A stretch of 64,000 nt of DNA from Pseudomonas sediminis (GCF_039555755.1 NZ_CP154631.1:1860001-1924000), one strand, 5' to 3'. Shown: positions 52,853-62,910, counted from the first letter of the stretch. Notes: generated by a model from the sequence alone, not told the origin. Made by a program: numbers and translations.

Positions 52853-53261
52853 GACTGCTCCTACATTTCAGGACATGGACATGGACGTGAACCTTAGCCG
52901 GCTCCGGCAGTCGGCTAAGACGTGATTGTCATAACTTTTTCATACTTATGCGAGTCTGCTATATCCACCTGTATCAGAAAGGCTACAGCCCGCGTCAGTC
53001 GTGGCGTTTAGGACAAGGGCTGCGCGGCTTCGGCCATTTTCCCTCTTACGTTGCGAGGTGAAAGTCGCCGTCTATACTCGATTTCGAAAGGCAGTACCTG
53101 ATGGAACCGGACGGGCTTAGGCACGGAGAGGTTTCGGCAGCAGTCGCCAGCAGTCGAGCGTGGTTCGCGAACAGAGTCCGCAGCGCATGCTCTATGGCAG
53201 TCGATCCCTTAGCCGCAGGCTCAGCCGGCGGGATAACAAGAACAATCAAGGGGAACCCGCA
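52853..53261. other. 409-bp upstream region of the cox operon
   Basis: No gene is apparent. It holds an inverted repeat TTAGCCG ... CGGCTAA (about 52896-52918) and the promoter candidate at 53051-53078. The transcribed leader of coxB would be about 175 bp. Confidence 0.6.
53051..53078 (+). promoter_or_regulatory. candidate promoter (RpoS-like extended -10) for the cox operon
   Basis: TTGCGA (53051-53056) and TATACT (53073-53078) are 16 bp apart; the -10 is preceded by TC, giving the TCTATACT form favoured by sigmaS. In P. aeruginosa the aa3 oxidase genes are reported to be induced by starvation through RpoS. Confidence 0.5.
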
Positions 53262-54386
53262 ATGATGCGACATCCACGAGTCTGGATGGGCCTCCTGCTG
53301 TGGCTGGCATTAGGCTCGGCGCACGCGCAGTGGACGGTCAATATGGCGCCCGGTGTAACCGACGTCAGCCGCTCCGTTTTCGATCTGCACATGACCATTT
53401 TCTGGATCTGCGTTGTGATTGGCGTGATCGTGTTCGGCGCCATGTTCTGGTCGATGATCATGCACCGCCGCTCCACTGGCCAGGAGCCTGCGCACTTCCA
53501 CGAAAGCACCACCGTCGAGATTCTCTGGACCGTGGTTCCCCTGGCCATCCTGGTGGTGATGGCGATTCCGGCGACCAAGACGCTGATCGAGATCTACGAC
53601 ACCACCGAGTCCGAGCTGGATATTCAGATCACCGGCTATCAGTGGAAGTGGCACTACAAATACCTGGGGCAGGACGTTGAGTTCTTCAGCAACCTGACCA
53701 CGCCGCGCTCGCAGATCAACAACCGCGAAGCCAAGGGCGAACACTATCTGCTGGAAGTGGATGAGCCCCTTGTGGTGCCGGTGGGCACCAAGGTGCGCTT
53801 CCTGATCACCGCCGCTGACGTCATTCACTCCTGGTGGGTACCGGCACTGGCAGTGAAGAAAGACGCCATCCCCGGGTTTATCAACGAATCCTGGACGCGC
53901 ATCGAGGAGCCCGGCATCTATCGTGGCCAGTGCACCGAGCTGTGCGGCAAGGACCACGGGTTCATGCCGGTGGTGGTCGAGGCCAAGTCCAAGGAAGACT
54001 TCGACGCCTGGCTGGCCGAGCGCAAGCAGGCCGCCGCCGCTGAGCGTGAGCTGACCAGCAAGGAATGGACCATGGAAGAGCTGATGGCGCGTGGTGAGAA
54101 GGCCTACAACACCTCCTGCGCAGCCTGCCACCAGCCTACCGGTGAAGGTCTGCCACCGATGTTCCCGGCGCTCAAGGGCTCGGCCATCGCCACCGGGCCG
54201 GCCGAGGGGCATATCCACATCGTCTACCAAGGCAAGCCGGGTACCTCCATGGCCGCCTTCGGCAAGCAACTGTCGCCGGTCGACCTGGCCGCCATCATCA
54301 CCTACGAGCGCAACGCCTGGGGCAACAATGTCGGTGACATGGTCACGCCCAAGGACATTCTCGATTTCTCCAAGGCGCAGGAGTAA
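53262..54386 (+). CDS. coxB: cytochrome c oxidase subunit II with fused cytochrome c domain
   Basis: The 374-residue subunit receives electrons from cytochrome c. It has a signal peptide (ending SAHA), two transmembrane helices (about 40-65 and 85-105), the CuA ligands H189, C224, C228, H232 and M235 (CTELCGKDHGFM), and a C-terminal heme c site CAACH at 286-290, as in caa3-type oxidases. ATG at 53262 follows GGGGAACCCGCA; the open frame further upstream lacks homology. Confidence 0.96.
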   Translation: MMRHPRVWMGLLLWLALGSAHAQWTVNMAPGVTDVSRSVFDLHMTIFWICVVIGVIVFGAMFWSMIMHRRSTGQEPAHFHESTTVEILWTVVPLAILVVMAIPATKTLIEIYDTTESELDIQITGYQWKWHYKYLGQDVEFFSNLTTPRSQINNREAKGEHYLLEVDEPLVVPVGTKVRFLITAADVIHSWWVPALAVKKDAIPGFINESWTRIEEPGIYRGQCTELCGKDHGFMPVVVEAKSKEDFDAWLAERKQAAAAERELTSKEWTMEELMARGEKAYNTSCAACHQPTGEGLPPMFPALKGSAIATGPAEGHIHIVYQGKPGTSMAAFGKQLSPVDLAAIITYERNAWGNNVGDMVTPKDILDFSKAQE

Positions 54387-54390
54387 GGAC

Positions 54391-55974
54391 ATGAGTGCAG
54401 TGATCGACCACGGTCATACTGACCACCACCATGGCCCGGCCAAGGGCCTGATGCGCTGGGTGCTGACCACCAACCACAAGGACATCGGCACGATGTACCT
54501 GTGGTTCAGCTTCTGCATGTTTCTGCTGGGCGGCTCGATGGCCATGGTCATCCGTGCCGAGCTGTTCCAGCCGGGTCTGCAGATCGTGCAGCCGGAATTC
54601 TTCAACCAGATGACCACCATGCACGGCCTGATCATGGTCTTCGGTGCGGTGATGCCGGCCTTCGTCGGCCTGGCCAACTGGATGATCCCGCTGATGATCG
54701 GCGCGCCGGACATGGCGCTGCCGCGGATGAACAACTTCAGCTTCTGGCTGTTGCCCGCGGCATTCGGCTTGCTGGTCTCGACACTGTTCATGGAGGGTGG
54801 CGGGCCGAACTTCGGCTGGACCTTCTACGCGCCGCTGTCGACCACCTACGGGCCGGAGAGCACCACTTTCTTCATCTTCGCCGTGCACCTGATGGGCATC
54901 AGCTCGATCATGGGGGCGATCAACGTGGTCGCCACCATCCTCAACCTGCGCGCCCCCGGCATGACTCTGATGAAGATGCCGCTGTTTGTCTGGACCTGGC
55001 TGATCACCGCGTTTCTGCTGATTGCTGTGATGCCGGTACTGGCTGGCTGCGTGACCATGATGCTGATGGACATCCACTTCGGCACCAGCTTCTTCAATGC
55101 TGCTGGCGGTGGGGATCCGGTGCTGTTCCAGCACGTGTTCTGGTTCTTCGGTCACCCCGAGGTGTACATCATGATCCTGCCTGCCTTTGGCGCGGTGAGC
55201 TCGATCATCCCGGCGTTCGCGCGCAAGCCGCTGTTCGGCTACACCTCGATGGTCTACGCCACAGGGGCGATCGCTTTCCTGTCGTTCATCGTCTGGGCGC
55301 ACCACATGTTCACCGTCGGCATCCCGCTGACCGGCGAGCTGTTCTTCATGTACGCGACGATGCTGATTGCCGTTCCCACCGGGGTGAAGGTGTTCAACTG
55401 GGCCAGCACCATGTGGCAGGGCTCGATGACCTTCGAGGCGCCGATGCTGTTCTCGGTGGCCTTCGTCATCCTCTTCACCATCGGCGGTTTCTCCGGGCTG
55501 ATGCTGGCCATCGCCCCGGCGGACTTCCAGTACCACGACACCTACTTCGTGGTGGCGCACTTCCACTACGTGCTGGTGCCCGGTGCGATCTTCGGCATCT
55601 TCGCTTCGGCCTATTACTGGCTGCCCAAGTGGACCGGCCACATGTATGACGAAACCCTGGCCAAGCTGCATTTCTGGATGAGCTTCATCGGCATGAACCT
55701 AGCGTTCTTCCCGATGCACTTCGTCGGCCTGGCCGGCATGCCACGGCGCATCCCCGACTACAACATGATGTTCGCCAACTTCAACATGGTCTCCAGCATC
55801 GGCGCCTTCATGTTCGGCGCCACCCAGTTGCTGTTCCTGTTCATCGTCATCAAGTGCATCCGTGGTGGCAAGCCGGCCCCGGCCAAACCCTGGGACGGTG
55901 CCGAAGGCCTGGAGTGGACGGTGCCGTCACCGGCGCCCTACCACACCTTCAGTACACCGCCGGAAGTGAAATAG
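54391..55974 (+). CDS. coxA: cytochrome c oxidase subunit I (aa3-type)
   Basis: The 527-residue catalytic subunit has twelve transmembrane helices binding heme a and the heme a3-CuB centre. Motifs visible include TTMHGLIMVFGAVMPAFVGL, then FWFFGHPEVYIMILPAFGAV (CuB His and the Tyr of the His-Tyr crosslink), WAHHMFTVGIP (CuB His pair) and HDTYFVVAHFHYVL (heme His ligands). The start at 54391 follows AGGAGTAAGGAC, 4 bp after coxB. Confidence 0.97.
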   Translation: MSAVIDHGHTDHHHGPAKGLMRWVLTTNHKDIGTMYLWFSFCMFLLGGSMAMVIRAELFQPGLQIVQPEFFNQMTTMHGLIMVFGAVMPAFVGLANWMIPLMIGAPDMALPRMNNFSFWLLPAAFGLLVSTLFMEGGGPNFGWTFYAPLSTTYGPESTTFFIFAVHLMGISSIMGAINVVATILNLRAPGMTLMKMPLFVWTWLITAFLLIAVMPVLAGCVTMMLMDIHFGTSFFNAAGGGDPVLFQHVFWFFGHPEVYIMILPAFGAVSSIIPAFARKPLFGYTSMVYATGAIAFLSFIVWAHHMFTVGIPLTGELFFMYATMLIAVPTGVKVFNWASTMWQGSMTFEAPMLFSVAFVILFTIGGFSGLMLAIAPADFQYHDTYFVVAHFHYVLVPGAIFGIFASAYYWLPKWTGHMYDETLAKLHFWMSFIGMNLAFFPMHFVGLAGMPRRIPDYNMMFANFNMVSSIGAFMFGATQLLFLFIVIKCIRGGKPAPAKPWDGAEGLEWTVPSPAPYHTFSTPPEVK

Positions 55975-55984
55975 GAGGTCTGCC

Positions 55985-56533
55985 GTGAGCGAGGTCATCG
56001 CGACTCGTCGCCTGGTTACCCGTCTGCTGCTCGTGGTGGTGGTGATGTTCTGCTTCGGCATCTTCATCCTGCCGCCTTTCTACGACGCCATGTGCCGGGT
56101 GTTCGGCATCAACGGCAAGACGGCCGGAGCCTACCAGGGCGAGCAAATGGTGGACGTAGCTCGAGAGGTGCGCGTGCAGTTTCTCGCCACCAACGCCGCC
56201 GGCATGGTCTGGGAGTTCGGTCCGCAGGCCGACGAGATTCTGGTTCACCCGGGGGAGGCGCGGGACATGCTGTTCGTCGCCTACAACCCCAGCGACCAGC
56301 CGATGAGCGCACAGGCAATTCCCAGCGTTTCGCCGTCCAAGGCGGCAGCGTTCTTTCATAAAACCGAGTGCTTCTGTTTCACCCAGCAGGTGCTGCAGCC
56401 GGGCGAGCGCATCGAAATGCCGGTGCGCTTCATCGTCGACCGTGACCTGCCACAGGACGTGAAGCACCTGACGCTGGGTTACACCCTGTTCGATATCACC
56501 GCGCGCAAGCCGCCAGTGGCACAGGCTCCATAA
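55985..56533 (+). CDS. ctaG: cytochrome c oxidase assembly protein CtaG/Cox11
   Basis: The 182-residue protein inserts copper into the CuB site of subunit I. It has one N-terminal membrane helix (about residues 10-32) and a periplasmic immunoglobulin-like domain carrying the copper-binding CxC motif C129/C131 in KTECFCFTQQ. Position directly after coxA is typical. Confidence 0.95.
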   Translation: MSEVIATRRLVTRLLLVVVVMFCFGIFILPPFYDAMCRVFGINGKTAGAYQGEQMVDVAREVRVQFLATNAAGMVWEFGPQADEILVHPGEARDMLFVAYNPSDQPMSAQAIPSVSPSKAAAFFHKTECFCFTQQVLQPGERIEMPVRFIVDRDLPQDVKHLTLGYTLFDITARKPPVAQAP

Positions 56534-56544
56534 GGAGAACAACA

Positions 56545-57441
56545 ATGTCGAGTCATGAAAGTCACGAGAACTATTACGTACCGGCACAGAGCAAGTGGCC
56601 CATCGTTGCCAGCGTCGGTCTGCTGGTCAGCTTCTACGGTGTTGGCACCTGGTTCAACGATCTGTCGGCGGGTCGTGAAGGCTCCAACGGGCCGCTGATC
56701 TTCTTCGTCGGCGGGCTGATTCTGGCCTGGATGTTGTTCGGCTGGTTCGGCAACGTCATCAAGGAAAGCCGCAGCGGTCTGTACAGCGCACAGATGGACC
56801 GCTCCTTTCGCTGGGGCATGAGTTGGTTCATCTTCTCGGAGGTGATGTTCTTCGCCGCCTTCTTCGGCGCCCTGTTCTATATTCGCATGTGGGCCGGGCC
56901 CTGGCTCGGCGGCGAGGGTGACAAGGGCGTGGCCAACATGCTCTGGGAGGGCTTCGAATACAGCTGGCCGATGTTGCAGAACCCCGATTCCAAACTGTTC
57001 CCGCCACCAAGCGGGGTGATCGACCCGTGGCATCTGCCGTTGGTCAACACCATCTTGCTGGTGTCCTCCAGCGTCACCATCACCTTTGCCCATCATGCCC
57101 TGAAGAAGAACCACCGCGGCCCGCTCAAGGCCTGGCTGGCCGCGACCATTGTCCTCGCCCTGGCGTTCCTGTTCTTTCAGGTTGAGGAGTACATCGAGGC
57201 TTACACCGAGCTGGGGCTGACCCTTGGCTCAGGCATCTATGGTGCGACCTTCTTCATGCTCACCGGCTTCCACGGCGCGCATGTGACGCTCGGTACCATC
57301 ATCCTGATCGTGATGTTGGTGCGCATCATGCGTGGGCACTTCGACGCCGATCAGCACTTCGGCTTCGAGGCAGCCTCCTGGTACTGGCACTTCGTCGATG
57401 TGGTCTGGCTGGGGCTGTTCATCTTCGTCTACGTCCTGTAG
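56545..57441 (+). CDS. coxC: cytochrome c oxidase subunit III
   Basis: The 298-residue protein has seven transmembrane helices. Family marks are WPIVASVGLLVSFYGVGTWF, MSWFIFSEVMFFAAFFGALF and GFHGAHVTLGTIILIVMLVR plus ASWYWHFVDVVWLGLFIFVY. It begins 11 bp after ctaG with AAGGAGAACAAC upstream. Subunit III stabilises subunit I. Confidence 0.96.
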   Translation: MSSHESHENYYVPAQSKWPIVASVGLLVSFYGVGTWFNDLSAGREGSNGPLIFFVGGLILAWMLFGWFGNVIKESRSGLYSAQMDRSFRWGMSWFIFSEVMFFAAFFGALFYIRMWAGPWLGGEGDKGVANMLWEGFEYSWPMLQNPDSKLFPPPSGVIDPWHLPLVNTILLVSSSVTITFAHHALKKNHRGPLKAWLAATIVLALAFLFFQVEEYIEAYTELGLTLGSGIYGATFFMLTGFHGAHVTLGTIILIVMLVRIMRGHFDADQHFGFEAASWYWHFVDVVWLGLFIFVYVL

Positions 57442-57447
57442 CGGGGG

Positions 57448-57651
57448 CTACCAGGTGACGTGGGACACCAGTTGCCCTGAGTAGAAGCCCCAGGCGATCA
57501 GGGCAACGGTGATGGCGGTCAGGCCGACACGGACAGTCAGGGCGCCGACCACGCGGGAACCATGGCCTTCATCCCTGACCAGGAAGAACAGGCCGCTGAA
57601 CAGGCTGACGAGAGTGGCCAACAGCATGAGGACGATCGCGGCCTTGAGCAT
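57448..57651 (-). CDS. DUF2909 twin-transmembrane protein
   Basis: The 67-residue protein has two hydrophobic helices (AAIVLMLLATLVSLFSGLFF and VRVGLTAITVALIAWGFYSG). DUF2909 proteins occur with cox clusters (PA0109-like position), but here, as there, the gene is on the strand opposite to coxC. ATG at 57651. Function unknown, possibly assembly. Confidence 0.82.
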   Translation of the reverse strand: MLKAAIVLMLLATLVSLFSGLFFLVRDEGHGSRVVGALTVRVGLTAITVALIAWGFYSGQLVSHVTW

Positions 57652-57722
57652 GCGAGACTCCGGGGGATTGACGTGATGCACTGCAGTATAGCCAGCAACC
57701 CAGACCGTATCGGCAGGGCGCA

Positions 57723-58454
57723 ATGAGCGCCTTCCGTCCCGGTTGGTTGCCCAGCGTGCTGGTTGCCCTGCTGCTGCCGGGGTTGCTCTGGCTGGGTTTC
57801 TGGCAGCTGCAGCGTGGCGAAGAGAAACGCCAGCTGTTGGCCAGCTTCGAGGCACGGCGGACGGCCGAGCCGATCAGCCTCGAGCAACTCGAGCCCATGC
57901 GTGATCCTGCCTACCGCCGCGTTCAACTGCGTGGGCACTTCGATACCGAGCACAGCCTGTTGCTCGATAGCCGTATCCGTGATGGCCATGCCGGTGTCGA
58001 GTTGCTGCAGCCGTTCTACGATCAGTCCAGTGGTCTCTGGGTGTTGCTCAATCGCGGCTGGCTGCCCTGGCCGGATCGGCGTACAGCGCCGCCTTTCGAT
58101 AGCCCTGACGGCGTACTGCAACTCACCGCCTGGGTCTATGTCGCGCCTTCTGGCGGTTTCAATCTGCGCTCCGGTGCGGCGACCGAAGGCTGGCCGCGAC
58201 TGATCACGCAGGTCGAGGCCGCCAGTCTCTGGCGCCAGCTGGGTCGTGGTGGTCTGCCTTTCGAGGTGCGTCTGGAGCCCGGGCCTGCCAGTTATCGCGT
58301 CGATTGGCCAATCGTGGCCATGAGCCCCAGCAAACATCTTGGCTATGCGGTGCAATGGTTCTCTCTGGCTGCGGCACTGCTTGGTCTGTTCATTTATCTC
58401 GGAATTCACAATGCACGGGAGCGTCGTCATGAACCCAGCCATCGCCATGCCTGA
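57723..58454 (+). CDS. SURF1 family oxidase biogenesis protein
   Basis: The 243-residue protein has two flanking membrane helices (about residues 10-28 and 212-232) and the SURF1 domain between them, with LLLPGLLWLGFWQLQRGEEK, then DPAYRRVQLRGHFD and WVLLNRGWLPWP. SURF1 assists heme a insertion or early subunit I assembly. The gene overlaps the next by 26 bp. Confidence 0.93.
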   Translation: MSAFRPGWLPSVLVALLLPGLLWLGFWQLQRGEEKRQLLASFEARRTAEPISLEQLEPMRDPAYRRVQLRGHFDTEHSLLLDSRIRDGHAGVELLQPFYDQSSGLWVLLNRGWLPWPDRRTAPPFDSPDGVLQLTAWVYVAPSGGFNLRSGAATEGWPRLITQVEAASLWRQLGRGGLPFEVRLEPGPASYRVDWPIVAMSPSKHLGYAVQWFSLAAALLGLFIYLGIHNARERRHEPSHRHA

Positions 58455-59007
58455 GGCGCCGCGCAAGGGGCGTGGTCGCCTGCAGTTGTTGTTGATCCTG
58501 GCCATTATCATCGGCCCGATGTTCCTGGCTAACGCCATGTACAAATGGCGCTTCTGGGTGCCAGAGACGCGCAGCTACCACGGTGTGCTGATCGGCGATG
58601 GGCGCACCCTTGCCGATCTCGGCGTACAGGGTGAGGTGGAGCCGCTGTGGCAGATTCTGGTGACAGCACCGGGCGCCTGTGAGGCCGACTGTCAGCAGCT
58701 GGTTTACCTGGCGCGGCAGATCCAGATTGGCCTCAATCGCGAGACTGCCCGCGCGAGTCACGGCCTGGCGCTGGCCGAACCACTGCCGGCCGAGTACGAC
58801 GCCACGCTCAAGCGCGAATACCCGCAACTTGGACGCTATCAACTGGATCTGCAGGCCTACGACAAGGCCGCTGAGGCAGTGCCGGGGGCACAGCTATGGC
58901 TGGTCGATCCACACGGCAATCTGGTGCTGCGCTATCCGGCCGGCAGCAAGGGCAAGGCCATTCTCGATGATCTGCGCTACCTGCTGAAAATTTCCCTGAT
59001 CGGTTGA
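58429..59007 (+). CDS. cox-cluster membrane-anchored hypothetical protein
   Basis: The 192-residue protein has one membrane helix (LQLLLILAIIIGPMFLANAM) and a periplasmic domain with the pair CEADCQQLVYLARQIQ, weakly recalling thioredoxin/SCO-like folds (CxxxC at about residues 85-89). It matches the PA0111-type gene found between SURF1 and ctaA. Start ATG at 58429 follows GGGAG (58417-58421). Confidence 0.8.
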   Translation: MNPAIAMPEAPRKGRGRLQLLLILAIIIGPMFLANAMYKWRFWVPETRSYHGVLIGDGRTLADLGVQGEVEPLWQILVTAPGACEADCQQLVYLARQIQIGLNRETARASHGLALAEPLPAEYDATLKREYPQLGRYQLDLQAYDKAAEAVPGAQLWLVDPHGNLVLRYPAGSKGKAILDDLRYLLKISLIG

Positions 59008-59062
59008 CGCCACGCTCTGTCCATATCGACAGAGCGTCAGGCCCAGTGCCCAAGGAGTAGAC

Positions 59063-60118
59063 ATGCACAAGCCCGGTTACCGTCTAGCGTTGTTCGCGAC
59101 CCTCCTGACCGTGGTGGTGGTGCTGCTAGGTGCCTACACCCGACTGACCCATGCCGGGCTGGGTTGCCCGGATTGGCCAGGCTGCTACGGGTTTCTCGGC
59201 GTGCCGATGAGCGAGCACAAGCAGGCCATCGCCGAAGCGCGTTTTCCCGAGGCGCCGGTAGAGGTTGCCAAGGGCTGGTACGAGATGATCCATCGCTACT
59301 TTGCCGGCGCACTGGGGTTGGTGATTCTCGCCATTGCTGCCCTGTCCGTGCGCCGCCGTGCGGAGCCAACTCAGCCGCTCAAGTTGCCGCTGGCGATTCT
59401 GGCGCTGGTGATTCTGCAGGGCGCCTTCGGCATGTGGACGGTCACCCTGCAGCTGTGGCCGCAGGTGGTCACAGCTCACCTGCTCGGCGGTTTCGCCACG
59501 CTCAGTCTGTTGACCTTGCTCACTTTGCGCCTGTCTGGACGATTCGCGCCGCTGCAGTTGCCGGGGCGCCTGCGGACATTGGCGGCGGCATGCCTGCTGC
59601 TGGTGATCGGGCAGATCACCCTCGGCGGCTGGGTCAGTTCCAACTACGCCGCTGTCGCCTGCGTCGACCTGCCCACCTGTCACGGCGAGTGGTGGCCGGC
59701 GATGGATTTCGGCAAAGGCTTTCACCTTACCCAGCACATCGGCCCCAACTACCTGGGCGGGCAGCTCGACAGTGACGCGCGCACCGCCATTCATATGAGC
59801 CACCGCATCGGAGCGCTGCTGGTAACGCTGGCGCTGTTGGCACTGGCCTGGCAGCTGCGCATTGCCAAGCTACCGCGCCTGGCCGGTCTGCTGCTGCTGG
59901 CGCTGGCTCTGCAGGTTGGCCTTGGTATCAGCAACGTGATCTTCCATCTACCGCTGCTGGTGGCGGTGGCGCACAACGCTGGTGGCGCTGTTCTGCTGCT
60001 GGTGATGGTGCTGATCAACTATCGCCTGAGGGCTGTTTCTGCGGCGGCTCGCGAAGCATCTGGTCTGGCGGGCAGGCGCGCGACTCTGGTTTCCAACGGT
60101 CTGGTTCAAGGCCGGTAA
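59063..60118 (+). CDS. ctaA: heme A synthase (COX15/CtaA)
   Basis: The 351-residue membrane protein oxidises the C8 methyl of heme O to give heme A. About eight transmembrane helices; [20 protein letters not shown] near the start, [20 protein letters not shown] and DLPTCHG, and heme-ligand His residues in [23 protein letters not shown] and VAHNAGG. It sits upstream of ctaB, its partner. Confidence 0.95.
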   Translation: MHKPGYRLALFATLLTVVVVLLGAYTRLTHAGLGCPDWPGCYGFLGVPMSEHKQAIAEARFPEAPVEVAKGWYEMIHRYFAGALGLVILAIAALSVRRRAEPTQPLKLPLAILALVILQGAFGMWTVTLQLWPQVVTAHLLGGFATLSLLTLLTLRLSGRFAPLQLPGRLRTLAAACLLLVIGQITLGGWVSSNYAAVACVDLPTCHGEWWPAMDFGKGFHLTQHIGPNYLGGQLDSDARTAIHMSHRIGALLVTLALLALAWQLRIAKLPRLAGLLLLALALQVGLGISNVIFHLPLLVAVAHNAGGAVLLLVMVLINYRLRAVSAAAREASGLAGRRATLVSNGLVQGR

Positions 60119-60141
60119 ATAACGAATCAAGGAGCAATGCC

Positions 60142-61041
60142 ATGGCGACAATGCTGCGAGCTCACTCCGAACACGCCACCTGGCGCGATTATCTGGAGCT
60201 GACCAAACCGCGGGTGGTGATGTTGATGCTGATCACCTCGCTGGTCGGCATGTTCCTCGCTACCCGTGCCGGTGTGCCCTGGACCGTGCTGCTGTTCGGC
60301 AACCTCGGCATCGGTCTGTGTGCCGGCGCGGCGGCTGCGGTCAACCATGTGGTGGATCGCCGTATCGACTCGATCATGGCGCGCACGCACAAACGTCCGG
60401 TCACCGCCGGTCGTGTCTCGCCGGTGGCGGCGCTGACCTTCGCCCTGCTGCTGGCCATCGCCGGCATGAGCCTGCTGATGGTGTTCACCAATGAGTTGGC
60501 TGCCTGGCTGACCCTGGCTTCATTGCTCGGTTATGCGGTGATCTATACCGGCTTTCTCAAGCGCGCCACGCCGCAGAACATCGTGATCGGCGGCCTGGCG
60601 GGTGCTGCCCCACCGTTGCTGGGTTGGGTCGCCGTTACCGGCCACCTCAGTGCCGAGCCGCTGCTGCTGGTGCTGATCATCTTCGCCTGGACGCCGCCGC
60701 ACTTCTGGGCCCTGGCCATCCATCGCAAGGCCGAATACGCCAAGGCCGACATTCCCATGCTGCCGGTGACCCACGGTGAGCACTACACCAAAGTGCATAT
60801 CCTGCTTTACACCCTGGTGATGTTCGCGGTGACGCTGCTGCCCTACGCCATCCATATGAGCGGGCCGTTGTACCTGGTTTGCGCCGTGCTACTGGGCGGC
60901 CGCTTCCTGCACTGGGCCTGGGTGCTGTACCGTGACAGCAAACCGCACGCCGCGATCAACACCTTCAAGTACAGTATCTGGTACCTGTTCCTGCTGTTCA
61001 TCGCGCTGCTGGCGGATCACTATCTGTTGCTGAATATCTAA
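60142..61041 (+). CDS. ctaB: protoheme IX farnesyltransferase (heme O synthase)
   Basis: The 299-residue membrane prenyltransferase adds farnesyl to heme B. The UbiA-type Asp motif [20 protein letters not shown] is clear, with a second acidic region near [20 protein letters not shown]. Eight or nine hydrophobic segments. AAGGAGCAATGCC precedes the ATG. Also called cyoE. It acts before CtaA. Confidence 0.95.
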   Translation: MATMLRAHSEHATWRDYLELTKPRVVMLMLITSLVGMFLATRAGVPWTVLLFGNLGIGLCAGAAAAVNHVVDRRIDSIMARTHKRPVTAGRVSPVAALTFALLLAIAGMSLLMVFTNELAAWLTLASLLGYAVIYTGFLKRATPQNIVIGGLAGAAPPLLGWVAVTGHLSAEPLLLVLIIFAWTPPHFWALAIHRKAEYAKADIPMLPVTHGEHYTKVHILLYTLVMFAVTLLPYAIHMSGPLYLVCAVLLGGRFLHWAWVLYRDSKPHAAINTFKYSIWYLFLLFIALLADHYLLLNI

Positions 61042-61049
61042 GGGCCCTC

Positions 61050-61682
61050 ATGACGCGTACACAGACTACCGTTTTCGTCCTCGTTGCCATCGTTGCGCTG
61101 GTGCTGGGCCTGACCGTCAACAAGGTGCTTAACAGCAAGAGCCAGGGTGACCCGGCCGCATTGCTCGATGCCGGTATCGTGCTGCTACCGCAGAACCGCA
61201 ACCTGCCAGCGTTGAGCCTGATCGATCAGGACGGCAAGGAGGTCATGGTTGATCAGCTCAAGGGTGACTGGAAGTTGCTTTTCTTCGGCTACACCTTCTG
61301 CCCGGATATCTGCCCGGCCACCCTCGCCCAACTGCGCCAGTTGCAGACTCAACTGCCGGAAGAAACCCGCGCGCGACTCGGGGTGGTAATGGTCAGCGTC
61401 GACCCCCATCGTGATACGCCGGAGCAGTTGAGCAAGTACCTGGGCTTTTTCAATGCGGGCTTCAAAGGTCTGACCGGCGAAGAGGAAACCCTGCAGAAAT
61501 TCGCCAACTCGGTGAGCATTCCCTACATCCCGGCTGACACCAGCAAGGAAAACTACACCGTCGATCACAGCGGCAATCTGGTGATCATCGGCCCGGATGG
61601 CACCCAGCGCGGCTTCATCCGTGCGCCGATCAACAACGCCAAACTGGCCGAGCAATTGCCGGGGCTGGTTTCGGGTAGCTGA
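61050..61682 (+). CDS. SCO1/SenC copper chaperone
   Basis: The 210-residue protein has one N-terminal membrane anchor (about residues 6-24) and a thioredoxin fold with the copper motif C84-P-D-I-C88 (GYTFCPDICP) and the distal His H173 (VDHSG). SCO proteins deliver copper to CuA of subunit II. It ends the cox cluster, 8 bp after ctaB. Confidence 0.95.
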   Translation: MTRTQTTVFVLVAIVALVLGLTVNKVLNSKSQGDPAALLDAGIVLLPQNRNLPALSLIDQDGKEVMVDQLKGDWKLLFFGYTFCPDICPATLAQLRQLQTQLPEETRARLGVVMVSVDPHRDTPEQLSKYLGFFNAGFKGLTGEEETLQKFANSVSIPYIPADTSKENYTVDHSGNLVIIGPDGTQRGFIRAPINNAKLAEQLPGLVSGS

Positions 61683-61729
61683 TCGGCTTGGGTGCGCCTG
61701 CGAACCGTCACCATCCGGTACAGCATTTA

Positions 61730-61749
61730 CCGGATTTCATCCGGGCTAC
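61730..61749. repeat. CCGGATTTCATCCGGGCTAC repeat
   Basis: Dyad repeat related to 12137-12158 in inverse orientation, located 48 bp after the SCO gene. Confidence 0.45.
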
Positions 61750-61760
61750 GGCCGCGACGT

Positions 61761-61926
61761 GTAGGGTGGGTTAGCGGCGCAATCCCTCGGATGCGTATAC
61801 GCAACTCAACCTGGCGCGCCGCGTAACCCACCAGGCAATGGATAGCGTTGCGCCGACGGTGGGTTACGCCGCCGCAGAAACAGAGAGTGATTCAGCAATG
61901 TGTCACAGGCGGCTAACCCACCCTAC
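61761..61926. repeat. 166-bp palindromic intergenic element
   Basis: Perfect 15-bp terminal inverted repeats GTAGGGTGGGTTAGC (61761-61775) and GCTAACCCACCCTAC (61912-61926), with inner inverted pieces CGTAACCCACC and GGTGGGTTACG. Non-coding. It occupies most of the gap between the SCO gene and thrB and may be a MITE or REP-like family member. Confidence 0.65.
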
Positions 61927-61943
61927 GAAACGCGTTGATCCCG

Positions 61944-62894
61944 CTACAGTGCGAACGGCAGTGGCAGGTTGACCTGCTGACGTTGTGCCAGGCGCCGTTG
62001 GAATTCGGCCGGATCATGAATCAGCACTTCCTGCCCGGCGAACGACTCGGCGGCGATCAGACGTGACAGCCAGAAACGCACGCAGGCCACCCGCAGCATG
62101 GCTGGCCACAGCTCTGCCTCGGCAGCGGTGAACGGACGCAGCGCGGCATAGGCGCCAAGTAGCGCACGGGCTCGAGTGCCATCGAGGCTGCCGTCTTCGT
62201 TCGAGCACCAGTCGTTGAGGGTGATGGCCAGGTCGTAGAGCATCGGCCCCGAGCAGGCGTTGTAGAAGTCGATTACCCCAGCCAGGTGGTTGCCATCGAA
62301 CAACACGTTGTCACGGAACAGGTCGGCATGCAGGTTCGCCCGCGGCAAAGCGAGGATGCGCGGCTTCAGCTCGGCGATCTCGGCCAGTGCATCACGCAGC
62401 AGCGGTAACGCCTGTTCATCAAGCTTAAGCGCCTGGCTCGGACCTTCGGCGAGCATCCAGTCCAGCCCGCGGTCGCTGCGACGTTCCACCGGCTGTTCGC
62501 GAGTGGCCAGATGGATGCGGGCAAGCAGGCTACCCACTTCCTGGCAGTGATGGGCATTGGCCTCGCGCACATGCTTGCCTGAAAGCCGGGGCTGCAATAG
62601 CGCCGGTTTCTCCGCCAGGGTGCGCAATGCCTCGTCGTCCTGCGTGCGCAGGGCGTAGGGCACCGGCAGGCCGGCGTCGTGCAGCACGTCGAGCAATTCG
62701 ATGAAGAACGGCAGGTCGGCCACCGGGCCGCGTTCGACCAAGGTCAGGACATATTCGCCCTGCTCCAGGCTGACGAAGAAGTTGCTGTTTTCGCTGCCCG
62801 CAGCAATGCCCTGGAAGTCACGCAACCGGCCAAGTCCATAGGGCGCCAGGAAGACTTCGAGCTCATGACGCTCCAGGGGGGTGAATACCGACAT
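61944..62894 (-). CDS. thrB: homoserine kinase (APH-type ThrB)
   Basis: The 316-residue kinase phosphorylates homoserine in threonine synthesis. Unlike the GHMP-type enzyme of enterics it has the choline/aminoglycoside-kinase fold, as in pseudomonads: [22 protein letters not shown] N-lobe, then catalytic [16 protein letters not shown] and [18 protein letters not shown]. It neighbours DUF2782 and polA as in P. aeruginosa. Confidence 0.92.
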   Translation of the reverse strand: MSVFTPLERHELEVFLAPYGLGRLRDFQGIAAGSENSNFFVSLEQGEYVLTLVERGPVADLPFFIELLDVLHDAGLPVPYALRTQDDEALRTLAEKPALLQPRLSGKHVREANAHHCQEVGSLLARIHLATREQPVERRSDRGLDWMLAEGPSQALKLDEQALPLLRDALAEIAELKPRILALPRANLHADLFRDNVLFDGNHLAGVIDFYNACSGPMLYDLAITLNDWCSNEDGSLDGTRARALLGAYAALRPFTAAEAELWPAMLRVACVRFWLSRLIAAESFAGQEVLIHDPAEFQRRLAQRQQVNLPLPFAL

Positions 62895-62910
62895 ATCAGA
62901 CCTTAATCGC

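Noticed and set aside
54343..55671. 442-codon antisense frame over coxB/coxA
   Set aside because: Composition is His/Gln/Asp-rich, as expected from complementing a membrane protein gene; no ribosome-binding site or family match.
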